64,000 bases of DNA from Taudactylus pleione (GCA_031769625.1 JAUIMM010000637.1:4356001-4420000); one strand, 5' to 3'; shown: positions 34,186-46,355, counted from the stretch's first letter. Made by a program: numbers and translations. The notes: generated by a model not told the origin, from the letters alone.

Positions 34186-35222
34186 CACCATTGGCTACTT
34201 TTCCCACACTCCTTCTGTGCTTGGCTCATATTCCTTTCTTGCCAAAACTTCCCTCTCCTTTCTTGTGAATTGTTTTTAATTTTTACATTTACGTTTATTC
34301 AATAATTATTGTTTGCACAATTAATAAATATTGTGAAACACTGCCCAAAATGTTGTAGTTCAATATGTGTTTTTATTTAAGGGTGGATACAAATAAATTT
34401 ACCAAAAATGTATGACTTTGTATTCTGACATTCTTGACAAAATGGGTTACTTTTAATCCTGGCCCAAAAGCCAACAACGTTCAAAAACACAAATTACACA
34501 TTGTAAAAAAAGGGCTCGTTAAGGAACGTTTAAAACATTACCTAAGGAGTAAAAAACACCTTGCAAACACAAAATGAGGGACCAAACCTAAACATGATGA
34601 CATTATTGTTACAATAGTCCAAAAACGAACACATTGCGGCCAAAATACACCCCCACAAATGTACGCTAATTGATTGTGTAATCATGACATTATGCAGCTA
34701 TGATTTCCACCTGCGTTCGGTTTTGTGCTATCCAAAAAAACTGCTTTACAAACACATACCAAGCCGGTTTTCAATCCAACACTAATTGAGTTTCTGACAA
34801 GCCGTGATTAATCGATGCTACATCGTGGAGTGCCGGGACGGAGGAGAAGGCCATCGCCACTGTGGTCGAGTTATCCAGCCCCTAAGCTGTGCGAGCATTT
34901 TGTAGGGAAAGAGGATCATCCAGTGACGTATGAGCTTGTACGAACACATTTGACGTTCGCATTTGTTAATGTATGTACGCCCCAAAAACGCCTCGCCACG
35001 CCTGCGTTTTTCCATCTCCACCCCCGTCAACGCCCAAAAACGGCCTGTTCTGTCAATCACATTTGACATGTCACTTCCTGTACGCTATTTGACGAACGAG
35101 ACCAAAAAAACTCGCAATCTGCCGTATGCACATGCGCAGTGTAACACCGACGCATGCGCGGTTACTCAACATCGGAACGCAACGAGCGTACTGCCTCTAA
35201 CGAACGGCTCTGAATCAGGGCC
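34186..35222 (+). other. Harb1 right end
   Basis: This holds a 3' untranslated stretch with 'aataaa' at 34323, then about 360 bp shared with the Harb2 right end (for example 'ctgtcaatcacatttgacat' and 'gtcacttcctgt'). GC-rich 'cgcatgcgcg' motifs precede the terminal repeat. No coding sequence is seen. Confidence 0.6.
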
Positions 35223-35223
35223 T

Positions 35224-35414
35224 AAAGGCCCCCATACATCAGCAATTGATTGCAGCAATTCTGCAATTTGCAATCGATTGTGTATAAATATCTCTTCCTT
35301 TTTCAATCGATTGCAGATTGCAGAATTGCCACAATCGATTGAAAAAAGGAAAGATTTTTATACACAATCGATTGCAGAATTGCTGCAATCAATTGCTGAT
35401 GTAATGGGGCCTTT
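35224..35414. mobile_element. 191-bp palindromic MITE
   Basis: AAAGGCCCCCATACATCAGC and its near-complement GCTGATGTAATGGGGCCTTT form the ends. The arms stay complementary through 'aattgattgcagcaattctgca' for most of the element. The TAA copied by the Harb1 insertion overlaps its left border. Confidence 0.82.
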
Positions 35415-35625
35415 AGGGAAAGCCTTTTAAAGGTTTAGGAGCATACAGAATCAAAGCAAACATATGCATGTTAATACAAAACAAAAACCATAACATTGCA
35501 AAGGTTTAAAAGACAAGGAAATGGGTGGTTACCGATATCTAAAGAGGCATTGATACATCCATAACATATCAAACGGTATCTATAACATAGCCAGGACCTA
35601 GAATAAGGGGTCTATGGGGGGTATT

Positions 35626-36447
35626 CAATTAGGCTGCGAAAAGTCATTTTCGCCTGTTTCAATTATCCCTGTATTCAATTTCAAAGACTTTTCGCAGGTT
35701 CAAAAAGTCTTTGAAAAAAAACGGGGATAACTTTTCATCATGTTTTACATGGCGAAAAAAGTGCAGAATTGGGGTTTAGGGTGCAGGCTTAAAAAAAATA
35801 GCCTGCAACCCTGGGAATGTCATTTAAAAATAAACTGTGTCAAAAACAGTTTTAAAAAAAAAATAGGGACACCTCAAAAAGATGAATTAAAAATTTGGGT
35901 TGAAAAAAAAAAAAGGGGTAACAGTGTTTAAAAATAGGGAAATAGGTTATGGGGTATTCTGTAAGTATGCGGCAGGTGTTTGCTAGAATATGCTATTAGC
36001 TGCAGGTGTATTTTTGCAGAATTTAAAAAAAAATTACTTTAGGACTTAAAAATATGCTAGTACCCATTTTCATGTACCCCAAATTTGATGGGACCACTTA
36101 AAAAAACGAAAAAAAAAACCCTAAGTGCTCTTCTGCATCACTTGTTCAATGTCGGGGAAAAAAACACCTACCGCAGCTATTTAAAAACTCGACTTTCTTC
36201 TGCAGGCAAAAATGGGGGTACCCATAGTGATCCCCCATATCTGGACATCTTTAGGAGGGTCCTACAATTATTTCCCAAAAATTCAAGTTTTTTTCGTAGA
36301 TCCCAATTCACCAGGTCCCGTTTTCGCTCATTTTAAATTAAATACGGGGATAAAGCAGGCACGCTCCCCATACTTTATCCACAGAAAAGTTCTGATGTGG
36401 AGCAAAAAGTCCAGCACAGACTTTTCGCTCCCTAATTGAATACAGGC
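35626..36447. mobile_element. MITE Q1 (TTTTCGC family)
   Basis: The ends GTATTCAATTAGG and CCTAATTGAATAC are perfect inverted repeats continuing into 'cgaaaagtc' and 'gacttttcgc'. CTAT occurs outside both ends. The body shares 'gtgcagaattggggtttagg' with Q2. No coding frame. Confidence 0.75.
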
Positions 36448-36633
36448 CTATTTATTATGGAAGAGAATGGACCATGCAATCACCTATTCCCATATTATTT
36501 CAAAGGAGAAGAAAAAAGAAAGCATCTAATAGAGTGCACTCTGAACCAACAAATACTAAAACTTATACTTTTATTGTTATCTATTTAAAATCTTATATAC
36601 GTTCAAAATATTGGTGAAATATTAAAATATAGA

Positions 36634-37460
36634 GGCCCGTATTCAATTTGGAACGAAAAGCCGTTTTCGCGTGTTGTTGGCAAAAACTTTTCGCCGATGA
36701 CGTCATTTTCACCTATTTTGATTGTACTCCGTATTCCATTTGAAAGACTTTACGCCTAGGTGGAAAGTCTATGCAATGTAATAGGCGAAAAAGATTCACC
36801 TATGAATAACAGGCGGAAAAAAGTGCAGAATTGGGGTTTTGGGGTGCAACGTTGCGGGAACCCCCACGCAGCCTTCAGTCAGTCCCCCAAAGGTAAACTG
36901 TGTCAAATTAAAAAAAAAAAACACTTAAGGACACACCAAAAAATCACTTTGAATTTGGAGGCAAAAATATACCCCAGGTGTTTTTTTCATTGCAGGGGCT
37001 TGCAACAGGTGGATTTTTCACGATTTTTTCAACTTAACTTTAGCAACTTAAAAATATGCTGGCCCTCATTTTCAAGTACCCCAAATTTGCTGGGATAAGT
37101 TATTTTCTGCAAATCCGCATCCAGAACACTATTCTTCACCACTTATACAAAAACGCTATTTAGCAGCTATTGAGCCCGTTTAAAAACACCAAATACCTTC
37201 AGCAAGCCAAATCGGGGGGTACCATAGCTAACCCACATGTCAGAGCATCTTTTGGGGGGTGTCAGGCTGATTTCCCCAAATCTGACATGACTTTCCGCTT
37301 GTTTAAGTTTCGCCGGGTCCCGTTTTCGCCTACTTACAAATTGAATACGGCGATACGCGGGCACGTGCGCGATACTTTTCCTCCTACAAAACACGCGATG
37401 TAGGCGGAAAGTCCGGGAGGCGAAAAAGTATCGCGGCTCAGCTCAAATTGAATACGGGCC
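36634..37460. mobile_element. MITE Q2 with 5-bp target duplication
   Basis: GGCCCGTATTCAATTTG and CAAATTGAATACGGGCC are the ends, flanked by ATAGA at 36629-36633 and 37461-37465. The body parallels Q1. The 5-bp duplication does not fit Harbinger (3 bp) or hAT (8 bp), so the superfamily is open. Confidence 0.78.
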
Positions 37461-37699
37461 ATAGATGGGTAAAGATCAGGAAACAGTGTATTAAAATAAT
37501 TATTAAACTATAATGGCTGCTGTCTTTATTATATGATCCTGTTCCCCTCCATCCATATAAATGCTATATTGCTAATTTTGTTCACAAGGCTTGTGCAAGG
37601 CTGCTGCTATAATTATGAGTCCTGTCCGTGCTTAGATTATATTGCTACATTGTGCTCTATACACCATTTGTTACCATACTTACCATACTTGAGAACATA

Positions 37700-38078
37700 G
37701 AGCGAGCCCCGGAGCGAGCGCAAAAAGCACTCGCTCCGTTTTGTAAGCGTGGCCAGGGGGGTGGCTTCACAAACGGAGGCATTCCCTGCCGTTTGTGGGC
37801 AGCCCCACTGACATCATCAGTGATGTCAGTGAGAGAGCTTCCGGCTCTATTAGAGCCAGAAGCTCTCTGAGGCACAAGGGTCTACCACAAGGGTCTTGTC
37901 GCAAGCCCGATGGTTGCAATGGTCTTGACCATCGCGACCATCATCCTGGCCGCTCGCAATAGCTGTGGGTGTCACCCACTGCTATGCTAGCAGCCAGGAG
38001 GCTGCAACAAAAAAGAACAGTGCCCGCCCTGATTCAGAGCGACCGCTCGCTTTTTGCGAGTGCCTCTGAATCAGGCCC
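37700..38078 (+). mobile_element. M2: string-of-hairpins MITE, diverged left end
   Basis: It shares with M6 the consecutive hairpins at about 37770-37800, 37801-37833, 37834-37867 and 37909-37945, and the right-terminal palindrome bounded by 'ccctgattcagagcg' and 'ctgaatcaggccc' (38029-38078). The left terminal repeat is missing. Confidence 0.72.
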
Positions 38079-38332
38079 AGAGTGAGGAGACAGATTAAGA
38101 TCCCCTGATCACCGTGCCAGCCAGCTATACGGGGTTTGGACATAGACTAGGTTCTCTGATCTACATAAAAATCCTATTGTGGACTTAATAATCTGCCTAT
38201 AATATATCTGGCTTGTGAGATCATTAATAAAGAGATCTATGTATGGACACACGGCACACAAACAGCAAATATAAGGATTCATATGCCTACAGCTGGAGTT
38301 TAATACTTTAGGGACAGGATATTCCGTATTAT

Positions 38333-38510
38333 GGGACATATGTATCAAAGCTTGATGTGAGATAAAATTGTGAAATATATATCACCAACCAATCAGCTCC
38401 AAACTATCATTTCTTAAACACAGCCTGCAAAATGTAAGTTAGAAGCTGACTGGTTGGTGATACATATCTCACAATTTTATCCCACATCAAGCTTTGATAC
38501 ATATGCCCCT
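38333..38510. mobile_element. 178-bp palindromic MITE
   Basis: Arms from 'catatgtatcaaagcttgatg' to its complement before 'gcccc' pair over about 70 bp. The inner 'accaaccaatcagctcc' resembles the F1 core, so it may be a distant F relative. Confidence 0.75.
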
Positions 38511-38571
38511 ATATATGGTTACGTTTGACACTTTTCAGACTCTGCTGCAGGGTAGGGTCTCACTTGTCGTA

Positions 38572-38848
38572 AGCCCCGGAGAGCTTCTGGCTCTGTCACT
38601 TGTGATGTCAGTGGGGCCTCCCCCAAATGGTAGGCGTTCCCATGGGAACGCCTCCGTTTGGGCTGCCACCCCCCCGGCCCGCCTTATAAACGGGGCGAGC
38701 TGTCAATCAACATCGACAGCTCGCCCCCTTTGGAAAGAGACCCGCTATGACCGGCGAAGGAGCCGGCTCCCTCGTGCGCATGCACACTTGACAAACATCG
38801 AGGCGGCCATGCGGTCGTAGACAGTACGGCCGCCTCTGAATGAAGGCC
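38572..38848 (-). mobile_element. M3: string-of-hairpins MITE, truncated
   Basis: In inverse orientation it shows the M-family hairpins 'aggcgttcccatgggaacgcc', 'gagctgtcaatcaacatcgacagctc' and a 'gaaggagccggctccctcg' stem. It ends 'cctctgaatgaaggcc'. The half corresponding to the double-terminus end is absent. Confidence 0.65.
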
Positions 38849-40225
38849 ATAGAACCAATAGTTATTGGATAATTAATATTACAGGTCCTCTAAATACTGG
38901 TGCGGGATTGTTCTAATGTAAATCACCTATTCCCATATCTATAATCTAGGTCAGATGGGGTGGATGGGGAGGAAGCTATGGGTCTTGAGGGGTTATTTGA
39001 TCTACCTCCATTATAATTGGCCACTACTGGGTTCCCATGGCAGTTCCCAACCTAACTACTTTTGTACATAACCCTCATACTCACTCTTCATACTGCCACT
39101 AGCTAATGACTCTAATGTTCTCAGTAATTGTCTATCCCTTCTTTCACATGTGTCCTAACTCCTAATACAGCAAGAATGGCACTAATTATTACTTACAGGC
39201 CCCGGCTACCCTGGCAGAATTGTGCCTTCAGATAGTTGAATAAAATACTAAAGTTCATAAAGGGCAAAGGTAGCTTCACCCAAATATAAATGTCATTATT
39301 ATTATTTTTTTTAAATAAATTATGTTCTTCTCAATTTACAGCATCAAACTTGTTGCAATGAGTGTAGGAAACACATGTAGCTCTTCAATCCTTCCACATA
39401 CTGTATATATCCTCGACGTCTGTCAAATGAACCAGTTTGGCTCCCAGGAACTACATTATCAAGCTCATTGCTTGATCATATAAAGACAAGGGTGAAAAGC
39501 ACACAAAATTAAAGTTATCTGAAGGTTGAAGCCTCCCCTCTACATTTGAACTATAGTATTTATGCATTTTCTTTTTTTTTTAATCATCATAATGTTTAAG
39601 GAGAGCAGAAGTGGAGGCTGGACAGTTGAGGACAGACTCCCTCAGTGAGGGGAGTCTCAGCAGGCTTACATAGAGGAGGGAGACCACATTAGAAAGGCTT
39701 ATTGGATGCATGCAGACAGGACACCCATTATCAGCGGGTGACTGAGGTGTAGAGCCAATAGAATAAGATAAACAAATTCTTGGCCTTCTAAGACAAATAA
39801 ATGGTTTTGACAAGATGTAAGAAAAACAACAGAGCAGCAACACAGAGACCACCTGGCTGAGAAGCAAATATAACAGGACCACATAGTTGATCTTGAACAG
39901 AAGACAACAATAACACATAAGTCATAGAAAGCCAAGTCCAGCTACTCAGTCACTGAAGGTCAGCTGCACCTGATGTCTGCTCCTCTAATATCAGCATGAT
40001 TCTTCTGTCTGCAGGTATTGTTAGGCAATCCGACTCTGCATACAGCACCATAAGTGACGCGGGCTGTGTCGTGTATAGACATAGGGGCCGAGGCAGTGGG
40101 AGTACTAAGACAGACTTCAGTAGTGTATCATGCGTAATTCTACTCTGCGCATATGCCCAATTGAAGACCTGCGCACATCCAACACTTACTACTCCCTATG
40201 ACAGTAGGGGCAGGATGCTGTTTCT
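38849..40225. other. Unassigned intergenic sequence
   Basis: No gene or element boundary was recognised. A minus-strand frame at 39580-39918 is leucine- and cysteine-rich but has no domain. Confidence 0.45.
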
Positions 40226-40227
40226 AT

Positions 40228-40653
40228 TACCCCTTTTACACCAGAGCAAAAACCTGGGTTTTTGCTGGGTCTACCCGGGTCGCAGCTCAGTGTAAAAGGG
40301 TCCCTGAAAAATAACCTGGGTCAAGTGACCCTGCAATCCAACCCAGGTAGCTACCGGGGTTGGACCCAGGATGGACCCAGGAAATGGTGCAGTGTAAACG
40401 GTGCAACCCGGGTTATCTGACCTGGATCATGCCTAAAATGAGCTGATTGGTGGTTGTGGAGCATTCACCTCCCACTTTTTATGACCTCACAGGTTTAGCA
40501 GGGCAGACCTGAGTTCAGTGTGAACAGGGCTGACCTGGGAGTAACCCAGATCAAAGGTGCAGTGTAAATGGGTCTGATCTGGGTCTGACCAGGGTTGGAA
40601 CCATGTCCAAAAACCCAGGTCGGACCTGGGTGTTTGGTGGAAAAGAGGTATAA
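40228..40653. mobile_element. MITE R (ACCTGGGT family)
   Basis: The ends TTACCCCTTTTACACC and 'ggtggaaaagaggtataa' are imperfect inverted repeats. The body repeats 'acctgggt', 'gacccagg' and 'gtgcagtgtaaa' in both orientations. Target duplication was not resolved. Confidence 0.65.
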
Positions 40654-40870
40654 CATAGGCAGAAGCCACGCATATATGTGCGTATGCATGCATGACTACC
40701 CAATGCACTGCTAATGACTTGTCATTACCTAGGCAATGTTCGGCCAATGGTAACGCATCTTGACATGTAAATGACTCCACACAGCATATGAACAGAAACG
40801 CGCAATTTTTGCGTGGATTTTTATTAAGGGTATTTTACGCCAATTTTGATAGATGATCTCTGCCAGCCCT

Positions 40871-42193
40871 AGGGGTAAATTTACTGAGATTCCAGTTTGG
40901 TGGAGTTTTATTTTTTTTTATCTCGCCAAACCTCGGGTGATTTTCCCATTTCTCCTCTCGCAAATTTACTAAGAAGTGAATTTAGCTGAAAGGGAGATGG
41001 CCGACGCTGAAGCAGAACGAGATATCTCCCTCGAGTTACAAGTGAAGATGAGATTACTCACCCGAGATTGCAGTGTTTTCTCTCTGCAAAACTCTCCCGA
41101 GTTAGCAGCCTGCACATATCAGTGAGATATGTGTAAGCTGCTTGTGTGTTGTACCTGTAAAAAACAGGTTAAATATTTCTTTAAAAATACTTTGGGTCCC
41201 CTACCCAAAAGCATAACTAGCCCCGGAATGGTCAGCCAGTCCTGGTTCCAAAAATTACGAGGAACAAAACGAGTAGGGTTCCCACGTAATTTAGGAACCA
41301 GCACCTGGCTGCAGGGCTAGCACTGGTTTTAAATGTAGAGGGAAAAAAATTGCGTGGGGGTCTCCCAATATTTAAAACCAGCACCGGACCCAAACTGACC
41401 GGGGTGTAATGCCCTGCAGCCAGGTGCTGGTTCCTAAACTCAGGCCCGCTGAGAGCCGCGGCGGGCACGGGTAATAGGGGGCGTGGCCTAATCGTGGGAG
41501 GCGTTGCCACGCCCCCTTCCCGAAAAAAAAAAGATTTGCAGCGCCGCGAAGCGTCGCTGCGCGCAGGGGAGGGGGGTGCTCTGGGCCCCCTCAGCCCTGC
41601 TCAAAGCCAGGGGGGGCACGATCAGTGTGATTGCTCCCCCCCACAGGCATAGGAGACTGCTGTGGCTGCTGCTCGGCAGCCACGAGCAGTCTCCACTGCA
41701 GCTCAGCACACGCTGTGTGCTGGGCTGCTGTGAGGGAGGGGGAGCGGCGCCGGACATGGGCCCCTCAGGAAGCCCGGGCCTCGGTAATCTGTACCCACTC
41801 CCCCCCCCCTCTGAGCGCCCCTGCCTAAACTATGGGAGAACCCTACTCGTTTTGTTCCCTGTCAGTCCGGAGCTGGTTATGGCTTTTGTGCAGTGGCCCT
41901 ACGTCATGTTTTTTTAAATAAACACTATTACATTAACTACACATGCAGAAACATACACAAATCACACTGATCTGTGTATGTTTCTGGCAAACTCGCAGCT
42001 CAGGAGGGTGAATATTTGAAACTTCAATTTCTCGCCGAGTTTGCTCTAATCTCACCCGAGATTGTAATCTCGAATCTTAGTAAATTTGCAAACTGCATCT
42101 TTTTCATGAAAAGTACTTCCGAGTTTGCCTGATGGTGAGAAGATTCGAGTATGCGATCTCGCCCAAGTTTTACGAGTGAGATTAAAGAACTCT
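40871..42193 (+). mobile_element. Older repeat S, split by Harb2-M4
   Basis: It begins 'aggggtaaatttactgagat' and has 'ctcgcaaatttactaag', 'cgagattgtaatctcg' and 'tagtaaatttgcaa' segments. Its continuation, 'ctcccaaactcaccagagttt', resumes at 50010. A GC-rich insertion occupies about 41441-41830. Confidence 0.45.
41280..41440. repeat. Palindrome inside repeat S
   Basis: 'Aggaaccagcacctggctgca' and its complement 'tgcagccaggtgctggttcct' bound an inverted segment that includes 'actggttttaaa' and 'atttaaaaccag'. It is probably a small nested fold-back. Confidence 0.7.
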
Positions 42194-42886
42194 GGGCCTG
42201 ATTCAGACCCGGACGCAAATGGCCGTTCGCTCGTCCACCATACGAGCGGAAAAATTTAAATTCAAGCGCTCGCTCGCATGTTCGCTCGTAGCTAACCTTC
42301 CGCCCCATATTCTCGCAAACCCTCCTCTATCTAGCGAACGTTCAAAATAGCGAGCGTCCGTCTCCTCTTTGGTTGCAGGGAGCGCTCGCACAAGTCAATT
42401 CCGGAAGTGGCCCTGTCAGTTTTCGATTGCCTGCTATTTCATTCTGCAAACATACTTGAATCGATTACTGGCAATCACTATATTAATTACCTTAATTGTT
42501 TGTTTCACATGTTTGCAATCCTGGTTTTTTTTTCAATGTCAATAAACTTTATTCTTGTTAGTGTGTGTCATTTGTTCCGCAGAATACGTACGGTTTGACC
42601 AAGGGGATGGTTTTTCTAAATTAAAAGTTTGTTTGAATGCTACTATTGTTTTGCGTTTTTTTTCTAGGCAGATTTTAATACTTTAATATTTATATTTAAA
42701 TTAGCTTACGCATGTCACTGCATCAAGCCTATCATAACTCACATTATATTTGTGAGGGTGTAGGTCACATGACTCATACAATAACCAATAGAATTGTTCC
42801 TGTTAATTTACAAAGTACATTAGCCAATCAAATTTTTTCTAGGACCTTTATTAAAACTGTTTTGTGTAAAAAAAATCATTGCCATC

Positions 42887-44339
42887 ATGAGAGCCACCGC
42901 TTTTTGTAGGCGTGAGCTACTGGTCCTCACTGAGGTGATGGACCAGAGAATAACGGACCATCCGCCCCCCATCACCAACCTCCTGAAGCGGAGGGCCTAC
43001 GCGGAGGTGCGCTGCCGCCTGCGTTCCCTCGGCTATCGCCGAAATATAGGCCAGTTGGAACGCAGGTGGTTGGATCTGCGGCGCAGATCACCACGCCTGC
43101 TGGCCCTTTTGCGTCTCCGGATTGCCCAAAGTAAGTCTTTCTGTGTCTGTTTTTAAGGTTTTTTTTTTGGCTCATACCTGCGTGTGCATGTTTACAGTAT
43201 ATCCCTGTTGGTTTATTTTGGCTCATACCTGCGTGTGCATGTTCACAGTATATCCCTGTTGGTTTATTTTGGCTCATACCTGCGTGTGCATGTTTACAGT
43301 ATATTCCTGTTGGTTTATTTTGGCTCATACCTGCGTGTGCATGATTACAGTATATCCCTGTTGGTTTATTTTGGCTCATACCTGCGTGTGCATGTTTCCA
43401 GTATATCCCTGTTGGTTTATTTTTTTATTTTTGGATAAAAAAAATAAAAAAAAGGTCATTTGTAATTAAAAATGATTTTCACCATCATTTAAGGGCAGAG
43501 CGGAGACTCAGACGTTGCCGACGTGCAGCTCGTCCCCTATCCCCCACTCCCACCCAAACATCCTCTGCCCACTCTTCCCCAAATTCCCCCTCCACCCCAG
43601 ACCTTGCCGACCGTCAGTCCTCTCCCTCAGCTCACATTACCATCCCTCCAACTTCCCCCTCCCCTCAAACCCCCCCTCTCTTTTCCTCACCCTCCACTTC
43701 ATCCCACATGACCCCTCCTCCTTCCATGAGCCACTGGCCCACGTCCGATGAGGAGGAATTCGGGGCTCCAGGCCCAGTCAGCAGTGTGCCCGGTATGTTT
43801 ACATTTTAAACTATCTTTTTTTTTCAAATTTTTATATTTTGGTTGATGTTGTCCTTTTGCCTGTGCAGTTCCAAATAGTAAAGTAGTTCAAATGTTTTTT
43901 ATATATATCTTTGGGAAACAATGTCAAGGATGTTTTCCCCTTACACATATGACACATGTCCAAACACTCACACTTGTGTCTTTCTTGTTTACGGTACCAA
44001 CAAATATCGTAGTTTTCCTTAGTTTTTTTTTTTTTTCGTTTGTATTTCTTCATTTTGGGCCCTTATTTGTTTTAAATCTTTTCGTTTTGCATTCCTTTTG
44101 TTTTGGACATGTTTTGGTAACTGATGCTTTTTTTGGGATAGTCTGATTTTTTTGTTGGTTTTTAAAATCTAAACGAAGGTGTCATTTTAGTAATCCGCAC
44201 ATTTTTTTAACCCACAGAGGACCAGAGGCATAACGAGGAAATTGCTGGCATATTGCTGGATCTCAGGGGACATGTTATTGCCATGCTGGTGGCATTGGAC
44301 CACCTTTTGGCGATCCTGTGCCACTACGTTTTTTTCTAG
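42887..44339 (+). pseudogene. Harb2 left gene: Myb/SANT-like Arg/Pro-rich protein, acceptor lost
   Basis: Exons homologous to Harb1 are 42887-43130, 43493-43792 and 44218-44339, summing to 222 codons in phase. Exon 1 encodes MRATAFCRRELLVL...IGQLERRWLDLRRR. Exon 2 opens with an Arg-rich run (RAERRLRR) and is Pro/Ser-rich; exon 3 has a leucine-rich helix (DLRGHVIAMLVALDHLLAIL). The exon 2 acceptor reads TTTAA before 43493, where Harb1 and Harb3 have TTTTAG. Use of the AG one base later would shift the frame. The homologous phase elsewhere is intact. Confidence 0.72.
43169..43423 (+). repeat. 51-bp minisatellite in intron 1 of Harb2 left gene, 5 units
   Basis: Units start at 43169, 43220, 43271, 43322 and 43373 and contain 'ggctcatacctgcgtgtgca' and 'tccctgttggtttatttt'. 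The 'ctcata(c)ctgcgtgtgcatg' part is shared with the Harb3 array. Confidence 0.95.
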
Positions 44340-45103
44340 CCAAAAAAAAATAAAAAAAAAAATAAAGTTTATTTAGATTTATTTAAGTCTCATTCCTTGT
44401 CTGTAAATCTTAGATTGTTGAACCTTACATAAGTCTACTATTTGTCCCTGAGTTTTTAAGTAATGTAAATTTGTTTGTAGAAAGCTCAAGTAAGTATGTA
44501 AGTTTGCACATTAAACACATAACAATTGCAATAGGTTTGTAGAATTAACCTCAAAAAATTTTTTTTTTGGGGGGGGTAATGTAAAAATTTAAGCTACCTG
44601 CTTAGGCCTAGAATTGAAAACATGCTGATTCACCATAATACCTTTGTGGTTTGGTTTTAGCAACAAAGCAGGGTACAAAAGCTTACAAATTTAGAAATTA
44701 CAGTATTAGGCATTAAGCAAGTTTTCGTTTTTTGGAACAGGTTACACTTGATTGTAATTTACGAAGTAAATGGTTTAATGCACACAAATAATAAACACCA
44801 AGTGAATTGACACAATAAATTCACACATTGAAAACACACACAAAAGTCCAAACAACACCAAAATCCACCAAAAAATAAATAAATCAAGAACTGTTTGAAG
44901 AAGTAGCATTCCAACATGAATCCACAAATGAGGAGAAGAAATCATTGTTCTCGAAGTTATATCCAATGTGTCCACATAAAGTCATTTGTGTTGATCAGGT
45001 AGTATGCATGGATTTTTATTGTCATTTGAGGGAATAAAACAAAAACAAACAAAAAAAAAGTTAAAAGTGTACATTAAAATATTACATGTCTACATTGTGT
45101 CAA
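44340..45103. other. Harb2 interval between convergent gene ends
   Basis: It corresponds to 29703-30526 in Harb1. An 'aataaagttt' at 44361 follows the left gene. No exon is seen. Confidence 0.5.
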
Positions 45104-46355
45104 TTAAATAAATTTGTGGAAATAATTACCTAAAAAATCTTGCAACAACTTCATCGCGTATGGCCCCCCCCCACACACTGACCTCCGACCAACCTCGGGG
45201 AGGCTGTCCTCAGGCAAGGCATCCTCTGGCTGCATTGGGACACCACTCCTTATGGCGATGTTGTGAAATATCCCACACAGGACCACAATTTTCGAAACCA
45301 TAGCCGGCAAATACATGAGGTCGCCACCAGAGCGGTGGAGGCATCTGAATCGACCTTTTAAAAGGCCGATACAGCGCTCCACCACCTGCCTGGTGGCTGT
45401 AAGTGCGGAATTATACTGACTTTGTGGCCCTGGTGTGGAAACCAAATAAGGAGTGAGCAGCCAGGGCGTGCAAGGGTAACCACTGTCTCCTGTGAAAATA
45501 TAAAAAACAACATCAGGACCATTGTGTACCAAGCTTTGCATTGGTTTCAACAGAAGGTGTCAACTTGCCCAGAAGCCACACATCACCAGCTTGTAGGTTG
45601 GTTAATTTGTGTCAAATCCCTGATTGCCGGATGACGAAAGAATCATGTGCACTGCCTGGGAATTTGGCATTCAGGGACAGGATCTGGAGGGAGGCATCAC
45701 ATACCACCATTACATTCATCGAATGAAAGTGCTTGCGGTTCCTAAATATTGCCTCCAGACTTGCTGGAGGCTGAAGTGGTATGTGAGTGCCATCCACAAC
45801 CCCTATGATGTGTGGGAAGCCAGCAATTTGGTAAAAATTAGCCTTCACCACATTAAGGGAACCCATATCCAATGGCATTTTAACAAAATGATGGAGGTGT
45901 TTAAAAAGTGCATCCATCACTGCCCTCAGGATCCTTGAAAAGGAGGATTGGGAGATTCCTGCCACTATTCCCACGGTGGTTTGAAAGGATCCTGAGGCAC
46001 AAAAATGTAACACCGACATTAATTGCGTAAGTGGTGGTATTGCTGTAGGACTGTCAATTTGCCGTACAAGATCACTCTCTATTAATCAGAGAGTGTCTAT
46101 GATGATTTGTGGCGGAAGACGGTAGCGCCTTAACACCTCATCATCTGGCATTCCAAAAAGGGTGACACGTGTTCTATATATCTGGGGCCTTGCACGCCTA
46201 CGAGGCCTATGCCTGGGACGAAGTTGAGGTTGGTCGGGTTCTGGAACCATGGCCAATATAATACGACCAACATCAACCTCAAATGTTAAGCCAGGTATTA
46301 TTGTTTTAGACAAATGTGTGAAGAAAAATATACTTATCTTTTCAAAGAAAACCAA
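45104..46355 (-). pseudogene. Harb2 HARBI1-like transposase, multiple lesions
   Basis: It retains the N-terminal segment lost in Harb1 (VDVGRIILAMV, then a basic RPRHRPRRRARP stretch and LFGMPDDEVLRRYRLPP). A TGA at 46086-46088 replaces a serine codon, and a second TGA at 45612-45614 replaces the tryptophan codon after RQSGI. The intron donor at 45563-45568 is GCAAGT rather than GTAAGT, and an extra C in the run at about 45165-45172 shifts the last residues. DDE positions are still recognisable (VVDGTHI, GDSGYP, VVERCIGLLKGRF). It cannot make a full-length nuclease. Confidence 0.88.

Larger units (their letters stand above)
27454..35222 (+). mobile_element. Harb1: three-gene PIF/Harbinger transposon (7.77 kb)
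   Basis: Ends are GGCCCTCATTCAGACCCG and CGGCTCTGAATCAGGGCC, flanked by TAA at 27451-27453 and 35223-35225. Inside are a three-exon left gene (plus), a HARBI1-like transposase (minus) and a four-exon Myb/SANT-like gene (plus). The transposase and the Myb gene are divergent around a shared 1.2-kb region. Harbinger elements normally carry only the last two genes. The target duplications are intact, so the insertion is not very old, but two of the three genes are damaged. Confidence 0.93.

Noticed and set aside
41504..41917. GC-rich 137-codon frame that could be a host exon or CpG island promoter
   Set aside because: It is compositionally biased, unspliced and flanked by repeat S and a palindrome; no domain or splice context supports it.
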